Assembly (NCBI GenBank): GCA_027858835.1
Contig: JAQIBY010000161.1
Location: 1 to 32,973, forward strand
Length of the DNA: 32,973 nt
Source of the DNA: Bacteroidales bacterium
Lineage (GTDB): Bacteria > Bacteroidota > Bacteroidia > Bacteroidales > ML635J-15
Reading direction: 5' to 3'
Position numbers and translations under genes: made by a program
The notes under the pieces: model-generated
Seen by the model: the letters and a program-made list of their open reading frames with translations, nothing else
What the model was told of the DNA's origin: nothing
Database searches by the model: none
Shown: one piece after another, positions 8,580-16,412 of the stretch
How positions within the stretch are numbered: the stretch's first letter is position 1
Layout: every line of letters begins with the position of its first letter

Positions 8580-8589
8580 GATTAAGAAA

Positions 8590-9483
8590 ATGAGCAGATT
8601 GAGGACTATACGTGCTGATGGACTTTTATTAATAACAGCGATCATCTGGGGTTTTGCATTTGTTGCACAACGAGCAGGCATGGATCACGTCGGCCCTTTC
8701 ACCTACAATGCTGTACGCTTTGCGCTGGGCGGACTATCACTCATGCCCTTGCTTCTATTACCAATCAACAAACGGAAAAAGACAGCTCTAGCATCTGATA
8801 TCATAAAATTTGGAGTATTAGCAGGCATCGCTTTATTTTTGGGATCCTCTTTTCAGCAAATTGGACTTCAATATACAACAGCAGGAAATGCAGGGTTTAT
8901 TACTGGTTTATATGTCATTTTTGTTCCTATCATTGCATTATTCTGGCGAAATAAAACAGATTGGTTCACATGGACAGGAGCTATACTCGCAGTCGCCGGA
9001 ATGTATTTTCTAAGCATCACAAAAAACCTCACCATAAATCCTGGTGATCTCTACGTTCTGGTATCCTCCGTATTTTTTGCAGTACATGTACTTATTATTA
9101 GCTGGTTATCTCCACGTTTTAATACAGTACGTTTATCAATAATTCAATTTTTTGCAACTGCCGTTTTTAGTTTAATTATTGCACTTTTTAAAGAAGAAAT
9201 ACTGCTCTCAAGTATTATTGATGCAGCAATTCCAATTTTATATGGCGGCATTTTTTCAGCAGGAGTTGCATACACACTTCAGGTTTTCGCTCAAAAAGAT
9301 GCGCCAGCATCACATGCCGCAATTATATTGAGCTTAGAGTCTGTTTTCGCTGTACTCGGCGGATGGCTAATACTCAACGAAAGCCTAACTGATAGGAGCC
9401 TACTTGGATGTGCATTAATGCTCAGCGGGATGCTCTTTGCTCAAACTGGGAAATATTTATTTGGAAAGAAAAATAATAGATAA
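8590..9483 (+). CDS. EamA/DMT-superfamily transporter
   Basis: A 298-residue inner-membrane protein with about ten hydrophobic helices in two repeated EamA halves. The N-terminal half carries GLLLITAIIWGFAFVAQRAG and YNAVRFALGGL, and the second half ends with the family-typical SLESVFAVLGGWLILNE. Members export or import small metabolites such as amino acids or nucleobases; the substrate cannot be read from sequence. The frame is open to a TTG at 8566 inside the upstream small gene, but the ATG at 8590 (MSRLRTIRADG) fits the family start and follows the small gene by 10 bases. The gene is convergent with the FKBP gene. Confidence 0.92.
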   Translation: MSRLRTIRADGLLLITAIIWGFAFVAQRAGMDHVGPFTYNAVRFALGGLSLMPLLLLPINKRKKTALASDIIKFGVLAGIALFLGSSFQQIGLQYTTAGNAGFITGLYVIFVPIIALFWRNKTDWFTWTGAILAVAGMYFLSITKNLTINPGDLYVLVSSVFFAVHVLIISWLSPRFNTVRLSIIQFFATAVFSLIIALFKEEILLSSIIDAAIPILYGGIFSAGVAYTLQVFAQKDAPASHAAIILSLESVFAVLGGWLILNESLTDRSLLGCALMLSGMLFAQTGKYLFGKKNNR

Positions 9484-9489
9484 AAAATA

Positions 9490-9511
9490 GGGATGCGATT
9501 TCTCACATCCC
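9490..9511 (-). terminator. terminator between convergent genes
   Basis: GGGATG (9490-9495) pairs with CATCCC (9506-9511). On the minus strand the stem is followed by CTATTTTTTA, so it should end the FKBP transcript; on the plus strand it sits 7 bases after the transporter stop but lacks a clear T run. Confidence 0.65.
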
Positions 9512-9535
9512 CACATTTAAAATATGTTTCAATTC

Positions 9536-10003
9536 TTATTTTCCGAGAATCGCATTCAAATCATCCTCAGTAGCAGGACGTTTTTCCAGCAACTCATATT
9601 CGAATGTTAAATCTTTACCTGCCAGTGGATGGTTAAAATCCACAATCACTGACTCTTCTTTAATTTCTTTCACCATTACCGGAATCGGACCTTCAGGACC
9701 CTGTGCCTGCAATTGCATTCCTTCTTCAATTTTCAAGTCCTCAGGAAACTGTGTTTTTGGCACATCCTGAACAGCCTCTTCGTTTACCGAACCGTAAGCC
9801 TTTTCAGCTTCAATTACGGCTTTCCGTTTGTCACCAACATTTGCTTCTTTCACATCAGCTTCCAAACCGGGAATCAACATACCTACATCCATAATAAATG
9901 CGAGTGGCTCACGCTCTAATGATGAATCAAATACAGCCCCATCAGCTAATGAGCCAGTATAATGAATTTTTACAAAATCTTTTCCTTTGATATCAATATC
10001 CAT
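9536..10003 (-). CDS. slyD: FKBP-type peptidyl-prolyl isomerase, SlyD-like
   Basis: The 155-residue product catalyses cis-trans isomerisation of prolyl bonds and acts as a folding helper in the cytoplasm; no signal peptide is seen. It has the split FKBP domain (FVKIHYTGSLADGAVFDSS, then GLEADVKEANVGDKR) with the SlyD insert-in-flap region (EAEKAYGSVNEEAVQDVPK ... QGPEGPIPVMVKEI ... DFNHPLAGKDLTFEYELL). The His/Cys-rich metal-binding tail of Escherichia coli SlyD is absent, so a nickel role is unlikely. An open frame continues 10 codons upstream to 10033, but the ATG at 10003 (MDIDIKGKDF) matches the family start. A consensus promoter lies 54 bases upstream and a terminator follows, so it is a single-gene unit. 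Confidence 0.92.
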   Translation of the reverse strand: MDIDIKGKDFVKIHYTGSLADGAVFDSSLEREPLAFIMDVGMLIPGLEADVKEANVGDKRKAVIEAEKAYGSVNEEAVQDVPKTQFPEDLKIEEGMQLQAQGPEGPIPVMVKEIKEESVIVDFNHPLAGKDLTFEYELLEKRPATEDDLNAILGK

Positions 10004-10056
10004 AATAAAACATTTTTGGGAGATTAACTCCAACTAATTAAAAATCAATTCTGCCA

Positions 10057-10087
10057 CAAAAGTAGGAATTATCATTTGACTTACAAA
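10057..10087 (-). promoter_or_regulatory. consensus Bacteroidota promoter of the FKBP gene
   Basis: On the minus strand TTTG (10087-10084), 19 bases, then TACTTTTG (10064-10057): an exact match to the sigma-ABfr consensus including spacing. The transcript should start near 10050, giving a leader of about 47 nt. Confidence 0.8.
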
Positions 10088-10236
10088 TCAAATTAACTTT
10101 TTTTGGCTTATTCACAAAATTAGAATCTTACCATGCCATTATGCCAACCAAAAATGATTTATAATAAAAAGCAAGCTCCAAATTTCGTAGTTTGCCTCGT
10201 GTTTTCTATCTTTATCTAAAATAAAAAACACAAATC

Positions 10237-11979
10237 ATGGATGATAAACTAAGACAGGAAGTCATGCAGAAAGTTAAACTTTGGCTTAACGCAGATATTG
10301 ATGAGGCAAGTAAAGCAGAAATTCAACACATGATGCAATCGGATGAAAACTTGCTCATAGAATCCTTTTATAAAGAACTTGAATTTGGCACTGGCGGAAT
10401 GCGCGGAATTATGGGAATCGGGCCAAATCGCATGAATAAATACACTGTTGCAATGGCAACTCAGGGCTTGGCTAATTATTTGAACAAACGCAAACCCTTT
10501 ATGGATAAAAAAGCAGCAATAGCTTACGATTGCCGAAACAACTCAAGCTTTTTTGCTCATACTGCCGCAGAAATTCTGAGTGCTAATGGAATTAAAGTAT
10601 ATCTCTTTGACGCACTGCGCCCAACTCCTGAACTTTCCTTTGCAATTCGCGAATTAAAATGCGATACAGGCATTGTAATAACAGCATCACATAATCCCAA
10701 AGAATACAATGGATATAAAGTCTATTGGGAAGACGGCGGACAAATAATTGCACCCCACGACAAAGGCATTATCGATGAAGTTCGAGCAATAAACTCACCT
10801 TCTGATGTAGCTTTTGAAACAAATTCCAAACTTATTCATGAAATTGGAGATGAAATTGACAAAAAGTACATTGCAAAAATCAAGACCTTAAGTTTATCAC
10901 CGAATGCCATCCGAAAACATGCGGATATGCCTATTGTATTTACTCCAATTCACGGGACAAGTGTAAAACTAGGACCGGAAACCTTGCGTACTTTTGGATT
11001 TACAAACATTATCAATGTTCCAGAACAAGACATTTCCGACGGAAACTTTCCGACAGTTAAATCACCGAATCCGGAAGAACCCGAAGCATTTACACTCGCG
11101 CTAAAAAAAGCAAAAGCTACAAATGCCGAACTGGTAATGGGAACAGACCCCGATGCCGACCGGGTTGGGATTATTGTCAGGAAAAAAGACGGAACATACC
11201 AATTACTCAACGGAAATCAAACTGCCACAATTCTCATCTACTATCTCCTCACAAAGTGGAAAGAAGCAGGGAAAATCACCGGAAATGAATATATCGTTAA
11301 AACAATTGTGACGACCGAATTGCTTGGAGAAATTGCCGACAGTTTCGGAGTTGAAAGTTTTGATACCTTAACAGGTTTTAAGTACATAGCGGACAAAATT
11401 CGTGAACTCGAAGGTGAAAAACAGTTTATCGTCGGTGGAGAAGAATCCTATGGATATCTTGCAGGCGATTTTGTGCGTGATAAAGATGCCATTATTTCTT
11501 GCGCACTCATTGCAGAAGCCGCTGCATGGGCAAAGGAAGCCAACAAAACACTTTGGGATGTCCTGATGGATATTTACACTGAATATTCCTGTTTTCATGA
11601 AGCTTTAATCTCGATTAAAAAAGAAGGAAAAACCGGTGCTGAAGCCATTGCCAAAATGATGGATGATTTCCGCTATAACACCCCTGAAAGTTTTAACGGA
11701 CAGCAAATTTTAATGATTCATGACTTTGAAAAACAACAGGCCGTTGACAAAATCAGTGATTTAAGATACAGCTTAACTTTACCAAAATCCAATGTTCTGC
11801 AATTCATACTGGAAGACGGCAGCAAAATTTCCATCCGCCCAAGCGGAACCGAACCAAAAATAAAATTTTACTTCTCTGTCCGAACAAAAATGAACAATCC
11901 AGCAGATTATCCAGAGAAACGTAAACTATTGGAGAAACGAATTGACAGTTTAATCAAGGCATTAAAAATAACCGAATGA
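10237..11979 (+). CDS. phosphoglucomutase/phosphomannomutase (alpha-D-phosphohexomutase)
   Basis: This 580-residue cytoplasmic enzyme interconverts hexose 1- and 6-phosphates through a phosphoserine intermediate, feeding nucleotide-sugar, glycogen and envelope synthesis. All four family loops are present: catalytic [13 protein letters not shown] (serine at residue 151), the magnesium loop TDPDADRVG (304, 306 and 308 Asp), the sugar-binding loop GGEESYG (400-406) and the phosphate loop RPSGTEPK (534-541). Length fits the PgcA/ManB-like long subgroup that often uses glucose-1-phosphate or ribose/mannose phosphates; the exact substrate is uncertain. A -7-like TATCTTTA at 10207-10214 precedes the ATG. 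The stop overlaps the start of the next gene (ATGA), so they are translationally coupled. Confidence 0.95.
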   Translation: MDDKLRQEVMQKVKLWLNADIDEASKAEIQHMMQSDENLLIESFYKELEFGTGGMRGIMGIGPNRMNKYTVAMATQGLANYLNKRKPFMDKKAAIAYDCRNNSSFFAHTAAEILSANGIKVYLFDALRPTPELSFAIRELKCDTGIVITASHNPKEYNGYKVYWEDGGQIIAPHDKGIIDEVRAINSPSDVAFETNSKLIHEIGDEIDKKYIAKIKTLSLSPNAIRKHADMPIVFTPIHGTSVKLGPETLRTFGFTNIINVPEQDISDGNFPTVKSPNPEEPEAFTLALKKAKATNAELVMGTDPDADRVGIIVRKKDGTYQLLNGNQTATILIYYLLTKWKEAGKITGNEYIVKTIVTTELLGEIADSFGVESFDTLTGFKYIADKIRELEGEKQFIVGGEESYGYLAGDFVRDKDAIISCALIAEAAAWAKEANKTLWDVLMDIYTEYSCFHEALISIKKEGKTGAEAIAKMMDDFRYNTPESFNGQQILMIHDFEKQQAVDKISDLRYSLTLPKSNVLQFILEDGSKISIRPSGTEPKIKFYFSVRTKMNNPADYPEKRKLLEKRIDSLIKALKITE

Positions 11980-12392
11980 AATCACACAGAAAAGAATTAT
12001 GGTTTGATATTCCCGAGCGCCGCATGTTAATTAATATTACACCGGCTGTTCAGGAAGAACTCGAAAAATCAGGCATCAAGGAAGGTTTGTGTTTGGTAAA
12101 TGCCATGCACATTACGGCGAGCGTTTTTATAAATGATGACGAATCAGGTCTGCATCAGGATTTTGAGGATTGGTTGGAAAAACTGGCACCCGAAAAACCA
12201 CACAGTCAATATCGACACAACACCTACGAAGACAATGGGGATGCACACTTGAAACGCACCATCATGGGACGAGAAGTTGTGGTTGCTATTACCGATGGCA
12301 AATTGGATTTTGGACCTTGGGAACAAATCTTTTATGGAGAATTTGATGGCAAACGCCGAAAGAGGGTGTTGCTAAAGATTATTGGGGAATAG
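11976..12392 (+). CDS. YjbQ/UPF0047 family protein (secondary thiamine-phosphate synthase type)
   Basis: The 138-residue product belongs to the YjbQ (UPF0047) family. Family signatures seen are [22 protein letters not shown]-like (split here as NAMHITASV and FINDDESGL), [17 protein letters not shown] and the C-terminal [19 protein letters not shown]. Some members show weak thiamine-phosphate synthase activity, which gave the family its name; the physiological job is not settled. It has conserved histidines suited to metal binding. It overlaps the phosphohexomutase stop by four bases (ATGA) and must share its mRNA, although no metabolic link is obvious. Full family length. Confidence 0.9.
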   Translation: MKSHRKELWFDIPERRMLINITPAVQEELEKSGIKEGLCLVNAMHITASVFINDDESGLHQDFEDWLEKLAPEKPHSQYRHNTYEDNGDAHLKRTIMGREVVVAITDGKLDFGPWEQIFYGEFDGKRRKRVLLKIIGE

Positions 12393-12407
12393 GATGATTA
12401 AGAGACT

Positions 12408-12422
12408 CCTCATCTGATGAGG
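12408..12422 (+). terminator. weak terminator-like hairpin after the YjbQ gene
   Basis: CCTCATC-T-GATGAGG (12408-12422) is a near-perfect palindrome 16 bases after the stop codon. No T run follows, so it may stabilise the 3' end or belong to a small repeat rather than terminate. Confidence 0.35.
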
Positions 12423-12459
12423 GAAGTGGGTGACCGATAGTCGTTGGAGGAGGTTCGTA

Positions 12460-13575
12460 CTATTTCAACAAATCTTGCAGTTTCATGTAATCCCCCACCA
12501 TTTCCAAACCGGCAACATTTGTGCTGTCTGTGAAAACTAAATTTCCCTTTTTATCCCACATGCTAATTTTCAGCTCCGCATCAATGCTTTCTGCAATTCG
12601 ACGATCCATTGAACCGTCTGTCGGAGCTTTAAGCAAGCCGGCATTCTTCGACTTTATATGAATTAAAAAGCTATTTTTTTTATTCTCGATTTTAATCGTC
12701 AAGCCATCAGAATCAAGGCCTTCCAGATGTAATTTCGTATTTCGATAAGTGGAAAAGTGATATAGCTGCTTGTCATGATAGAAAAATCCTAAAAATCCGG
12801 TAAACGATTTTCCTAACCAAGGGATATCTGCAATTGATAGCATAAACGAACTGGTGGTGTCATTAAAATGGTTGCTTTGCATCCAAATCCAAGAGGAGGG
12901 CATACTTGAGCCCCAATCCTTCTCAATATATCCTTTTCCACGAGAGAAGTTATGTAACTTGTCATCAATAATTAATGCTCCGCTCAAGCGATTCGTTAAA
13001 CTTACAACGCCATGATAACATTCCATAAACGGAACGAAACGATACCATCCCATGATTCCGGGATTCAGCAACCTGCCAAATTTATATTCAACATTATCAG
13101 ACATTTCCACCTTACCGGACACAAAAGAAGTACTGTCCTTTAAGTCAAGAATAATCATCTCTTCTGAGAAAAAATTTTCACCAATTTTTATTTGAAATTG
13201 TTTCTTCGAGAATGAAAATTCATCAATCGGAAATGAATAATAGCTTGTTTGAGCTGTAACGCCATTAATTACCTGAACAAAAGCATGTTGCTCACTGCCA
13301 TCATGAGATAAGGAGATGCCGGGAATTACGCTGATAATATCGGAACCGTCTGCTGAAACCATCTTAAAATACCAGCCTTCAAAGTATTTTTTATCCTTTT
13401 TATTTCCTTGGAAAATTGTGGTGTTCCCTACTTTTTTAAGATTGTAGCAGGGCATTATTTTGTGCTGTGAAAAATTGATTTCCTTTTCTAATTTTTGAGC
13501 CTGCACAGCATTAAATCCAAAATATACAAATAGAGCTAGTAAAATACTGAGAACAGGAGTGGTTTTTATCAACAT
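12460..13575 (-). CDS. secreted tocopherol-cyclase-like protein
   Basis: This 371-residue protein has an N-terminal signal peptide (cleavage likely after AVQA) and matches the tocopherol cyclase family: FEGWYFKMVSADG near residue 66, a central YIEKDWGSSMPSSWIWMQSN block and a C-terminal GLEMVGDYMKL. In plants and cyanobacteria this beta-barrel-like fold closes the chromanol ring of vitamin E; related bacterial proteins of unknown activity are exported. Nothing near it belongs to tocopherol or homogentisate synthesis, so a different ligand, for example a quinone or lipid, is likely. The ATG at 13575 is supported by the signal peptide and by a perfect promoter with a leader of about 40 nt. It is monocistronic. 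The family assignment rests on motif recognition. Confidence 0.75.
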   Translation of the reverse strand: MLIKTTPVLSILLALFVYFGFNAVQAQKLEKEINFSQHKIMPCYNLKKVGNTTIFQGNKKDKKYFEGWYFKMVSADGSDIISVIPGISLSHDGSEQHAFVQVINGVTAQTSYYSFPIDEFSFSKKQFQIKIGENFFSEEMIILDLKDSTSFVSGKVEMSDNVEYKFGRLLNPGIMGWYRFVPFMECYHGVVSLTNRLSGALIIDDKLHNFSRGKGYIEKDWGSSMPSSWIWMQSNHFNDTTSSFMLSIADIPWLGKSFTGFLGFFYHDKQLYHFSTYRNTKLHLEGLDSDGLTIKIENKKNSFLIHIKSKNAGLLKAPTDGSMDRRIAESIDAELKISMWDKKGNLVFTDSTNVAGLEMVGDYMKLQDLLK

Positions 13576-13623
13576 GACTAAAGCATTTCATTCATTAAAA
13601 CAAGGATTAGCAATCATCCAAAC

Positions 13624-13654
13624 CAAAGGTAAGAAAAAGTGGCTGATTACCAAA
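13624..13654 (-). promoter_or_regulatory. consensus Bacteroidota promoter of the tocopherol-cyclase-like gene
   Basis: On the minus strand TTTG (13654-13651), exactly 19 bases, then TACCTTTG (13631-13624). Predicted start near 13617. Its presence argues against the overlapping plus-strand reading frame. Confidence 0.8.
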
Positions 13655-13734
13655 TTGTTGGATATCATCGCAAAGGCTGAAAACGATTATTTCCACCTGT
13701 CAGGTCTGCCGGGTATAACTGTAGGATCTCCCTT

Positions 13735-13771
13735 CTCCGAAGACTATTTGAGGAGACAGATAGTCGTCCGA
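13735..13771. repeat. imperfect palindrome
   Basis: CTCCGAAGACTAT (13735-13747) and ATAGTCGTCCGAG (13760-13772) form an imperfect stem with a core of six perfect pairs (GACTAT/ATAGTC) around a 12-nt loop. GATAGTCGT recurs at 12436-12444, on the other side of the tocopherol-cyclase-like gene. It lies 17 bases downstream of the preceding minus-strand gene but lacks a T run. Confidence 0.35.
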
Positions 13772-13787
13772 GGCGTGAAGAGAATGC

Positions 13788-15887
13788 CTACTTTTGCGAA
13801 GAAGCTTGCTGATACTGCGCAAACCACTGATTGGCGGCATCAATATCACCCAAGTTTTGATAGGTTACTGCAATATTGAACATCGCCTGCGCATCATCAG
13901 GATTAATTTCCACTACCTTTTTAAAGGCTTGCAATGCTTGCCCAAATTGATTGGATTGTCCGTAAATAACACCTAAATCCTTCCATGCATCAGCATCTTT
14001 CGGATTAATTTCCAGTGCCTTCTCATAATACGGAATGGCAGTTTCAAAGTCACTTTTATAGCGGGCATACATTAATCCGATAATTCGATAAACTTCAGGC
14101 ACTCCAGGCTTAACTGAAGCAAATTTTTCACATGCTGCAATGATTTCATCCGCTGTGTTGGGCGTTTTTTCATCAGCAAATAAGCCCACTGTCTGAGGTA
14201 AAATTAATCGTGTGTTTTTCACGGCAAGTTCGTGATACGGCCTAATTTTTAATATCTCAGCATACCAGTTAACTGCTTCTGCAATGTTTCTGTTCTTCTG
14301 ATAATTAGCATTTCCCAAAAGCAACATGGGATCGACATACGAAGGGTGAATTTCTATTGCACGATTTAAATATTTTATCGCCAAATCCACATATTCATCG
14401 GCAAGTTGCGGGTCATAATCTTTTGATGTTTGATTATCGAGCAATTTAGCGCGTTCAAGCAGCTTCCCTCCTGCTGTGGTATTCGCTTTAGCAGAATTCA
14501 CAGAGGTTTTCACATCGGTGGTAAACAGCATAAAATCATTTTCCCAAGCAGCATTTCTGGCAATGGTTTTTCCCGAATATAAACCAATCACAATAAAGAG
14601 AAAGATAATGCCAAATGATTTTACAGATTTTACAGGAAACCGCTTTGGCAAGGCATCAAACAAGCCCCAGGCAAGCAATAACACAAAACCCAAAGATGAG
14701 AAATACACAAAACGCTCAGCCATAAACACACCTACCGGGAAGAAAAGATTGGATACCACCGACAAAGGTGCGAGATAAAGGATTATAATAAATGCCCACA
14801 TCCGCAAAGAAAAAGATGCAGTTTTTCTCGCATAGCGATACATTGCATAAAGCATAAGAATAAACATGCCGGCGTACAGAATAATCATTGCGATTGGAAT
14901 AAAACTATCCACACCGGTTAATGGAATATGATATGGATAATAATCATAAGTTAAAGGATGCGGGAATACCAATAAACGCAAATACATAAATAATGTGAAC
15001 AATATTGTCCCGATGCGTTCACTCCCTTCGGCGGCAAGAAATGGATTGTTCATTAATTCCTGAGCAATTTGCTTCTCACCAATTCCCCAGCCCAACACAG
15101 ATTGCCTGATTAAAAGAAAAATAAGCGTAGGTACCAAGATGCTTAAAAATGGCGCTACATGTTTGTTCAGATTTTTTTCTTTAAAAAACCAAGCACCTAC
15201 CGGAATAACTGCCAGCCATGTAATGGTAATTTCTTTAGATAGCAATCCGAAAAGCATAGCAAAAAAGGCAATCACAAGATGTTTAATGGCTTTTTTATCA
15301 AGATATTTCAAATATGCCCATGCGGCAAATATTGCTCCAAGCAAAGACAAGAGTTCATCCCTGCCCTTAATATTTGCAACCGCCTCACTATGAATAGGAT
15401 GCGCCATAAACAGCAAAACCGCAAGCAAAGGAAAATTCAGAATTGTTCGACTATTTTCCAAGGGGAACAAAGCAATTAGAACCTTATAAAGTAGCATTGC
15501 AGTTAAAATATAAATCAAAATATTGATGACATGATGCACAGCCGGATTATCGCCAAAAATGCTCTTTTCAATTGCAAAAGTCGCAATGCTAAAGGGGCGA
15601 TAGCGTCCTCCGGCAACCAATTTTTTCTCTTCCTGAATTTGCTCCGCGGTTCTTCCCTGATAGGAATTCATCCAAAATCCGACAAAAGAATCATATTTAA
15701 AAATCTCATCAACCCCTTGAATTCCTTGTTGTGTAAACACATTTTGGGTAATGACAATGGCATCATCCAGCGCATAATCATGAGAAATTGTATTTCCGTA
15801 AAGTAAAAAACCAAAAACTAGAAAGATGGCATAAATTAACCCTTTGTTTTGCTTTGATTGAATCTTTTTTCCGTTTTGCTTCGCCAT
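13788..15887 (-). CDS. TMTC-like polytopic glycosyltransferase with C-terminal TPRs
   Basis: The 699-residue product has about 10-12 membrane helices (residues about 15-430) followed by a soluble part with tetratricopeptide repeats (about 470-695; e.g. AIPYYEKALEINPKDADAW). The first extracytoplasmic loop carries an acidic pair in YALDDAIVI (Asp 41 and 42), and GRYRPFSIATFAIE follows; both are hallmarks of GT-C lipid-phosphate-sugar transferases of the TMTC/PMT group. Family members move mannose or another sugar from a polyprenyl phosphate onto proteins. In Bacteroidota O-glycosylation of exported proteins is known, so that role is plausible, but donor and acceptor are not shown. The gene follows a terminator and has TATTTTTG (15911-15904) 17 bases before its ATG, so it is its own unit. 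Confidence 0.82.
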   Translation of the reverse strand: MAKQNGKKIQSKQNKGLIYAIFLVFGFLLYGNTISHDYALDDAIVITQNVFTQQGIQGVDEIFKYDSFVGFWMNSYQGRTAEQIQEEKKLVAGGRYRPFSIATFAIEKSIFGDNPAVHHVINILIYILTAMLLYKVLIALFPLENSRTILNFPLLAVLLFMAHPIHSEAVANIKGRDELLSLLGAIFAAWAYLKYLDKKAIKHLVIAFFAMLFGLLSKEITITWLAVIPVGAWFFKEKNLNKHVAPFLSILVPTLIFLLIRQSVLGWGIGEKQIAQELMNNPFLAAEGSERIGTILFTLFMYLRLLVFPHPLTYDYYPYHIPLTGVDSFIPIAMIILYAGMFILMLYAMYRYARKTASFSLRMWAFIIILYLAPLSVVSNLFFPVGVFMAERFVYFSSLGFVLLLAWGLFDALPKRFPVKSVKSFGIIFLFIVIGLYSGKTIARNAAWENDFMLFTTDVKTSVNSAKANTTAGGKLLERAKLLDNQTSKDYDPQLADEYVDLAIKYLNRAIEIHPSYVDPMLLLGNANYQKNRNIAEAVNWYAEILKIRPYHELAVKNTRLILPQTVGLFADEKTPNTADEIIAACEKFASVKPGVPEVYRIIGLMYARYKSDFETAIPYYEKALEINPKDADAWKDLGVIYGQSNQFGQALQAFKKVVEINPDDAQAMFNIAVTYQNLGDIDAANQWFAQYQQASSQK

Positions 15888-15903
15888 GACAATTGATTTT
15901 TTT

Positions 15904-15911
15904 CAAAAATA
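15904..15911 (-). promoter_or_regulatory. -7 element of the TMTC-like gene
   Basis: TATTTTTG on the minus strand is an exact -7 match 16 bases before the ATG at 15887. No TTTG is present at the expected spacing because that stretch is taken by the terminator of the upstream gene. Confidence 0.45.
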
Positions 15912-15914
15912 GTA

Positions 15915-15943
15915 TTTTACCGGAAAAACCCGGCATGGTAAAA
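15915..15943 (-). terminator. terminator of the DksA/TraR-type gene
   Basis: TTTTACC (15915-15921) pairs with GGTAAAA (15937-15943), with a further inner CGG/CCG pairing. It starts right at the stop codon of the zinc-finger gene and is AT-rich on both arms. Confidence 0.6.
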
Positions 15944-15944
15944 A

Positions 15945-16268
15945 TTATCTTGCACAACGCATACAGAGCAAGCTTTCAGGACGAAACAAAATACGTCCTA
16001 CCGGAATTTCAGCACCACATTTCATGCATTTTCCAAATTTATCTGTCCCGATTTGTTGCTCAACCCGACGTAATGCTTTCAATTTTTCTTCTGCTTGTCG
16101 CAAAGATGCTGCAGTAACGGCATTATTATTTATTGCATCCATGCGGGATACTCTCCCGATTGCATTATCCGGGGAAACCGGTTGCGTCATATCCTTATAA
16201 TCAATAATTAGTTCTTCTGTTTTCTTTATTGCTGCTGTTATTTTTTCACGGATCTCCTGCTCATTCAT
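15945..16268 (-). CDS. DksA/TraR-family C4 zinc-finger protein
   Basis: A 107-residue protein with a helical coiled-coil N-terminal half and a C-terminal four-cysteine zinc finger: CMKC (81 and 84) and CMRC (102 and 105) around GAEIPVGRILFRPES. DksA-like proteins bind in the RNA polymerase secondary channel and alter initiation, often with ppGpp. It is shorter than E. coli DksA (151) and nearer in size to TraR-like or Bacteroidota short forms. The DxxDxA-type acidic tip of DksA is not clearly kept: the coiled-coil turn reads SRMDAINNNAV, which includes one Asp-Ala pair. Regulatory targets cannot be inferred. It has a terminator after it and an inverted repeat (16295-16337) upstream. Confidence 0.88.
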   Translation of the reverse strand: MNEQEIREKITAAIKKTEELIIDYKDMTQPVSPDNAIGRVSRMDAINNNAVTAASLRQAEEKLKALRRVEQQIGTDKFGKCMKCGAEIPVGRILFRPESLLCMRCAR

Positions 16269-16294
16269 AACGTTTTATTTTATTGCAAGATAAT

Positions 16295-16337
16295 AAAAAT
16301 GCCACAGACAGTCATAAATGAAATTTCAGGCATTTTT
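16295..16337. other. 9-bp inverted repeat upstream of the zinc-finger gene
   Basis: AAAAATGCC (16295-16303) and GGCATTTTT (16329-16337) are perfect inverted copies with a 25-nt spacer. The sequence could be a terminator-like structure, or an operator lying over the likely promoter region of the zinc-finger gene. TATCTTGC, a partial -7 match, lies between this repeat and the gene. Confidence 0.4.
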
Positions 16338-16361
16338 GGATCAAGCAAAAAATTATAAAAA

Positions 16362-16385
16362 AAGCCTGCCCCGAAAGGCAAGCTT
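16362..16385 (-). terminator. terminator of the M3 peptidase gene
   Basis: AAGCCTGCC (16362-16370) pairs with GGCAAGCTT (16377-16385) with a single mismatch. Runs of A before and T after make it able to act in both directions; it sits 28 bases past the stop at 16413. Confidence 0.85.
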
Positions 16386-16412
16386 TTTTCACAATTTTAT
16401 TTTAAAATGAAT

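Noticed and set aside
13559-13879. Plus-strand open frame of about 100 codons (MTKAFHSLKQGL... from 13574).
   Set aside because: It covers the exact consensus promoter (13624-13654) and leader of the minus-strand tocopherol-cyclase-like gene and runs into the 3' end of the TMTC-like gene; the sequence resembles no family.
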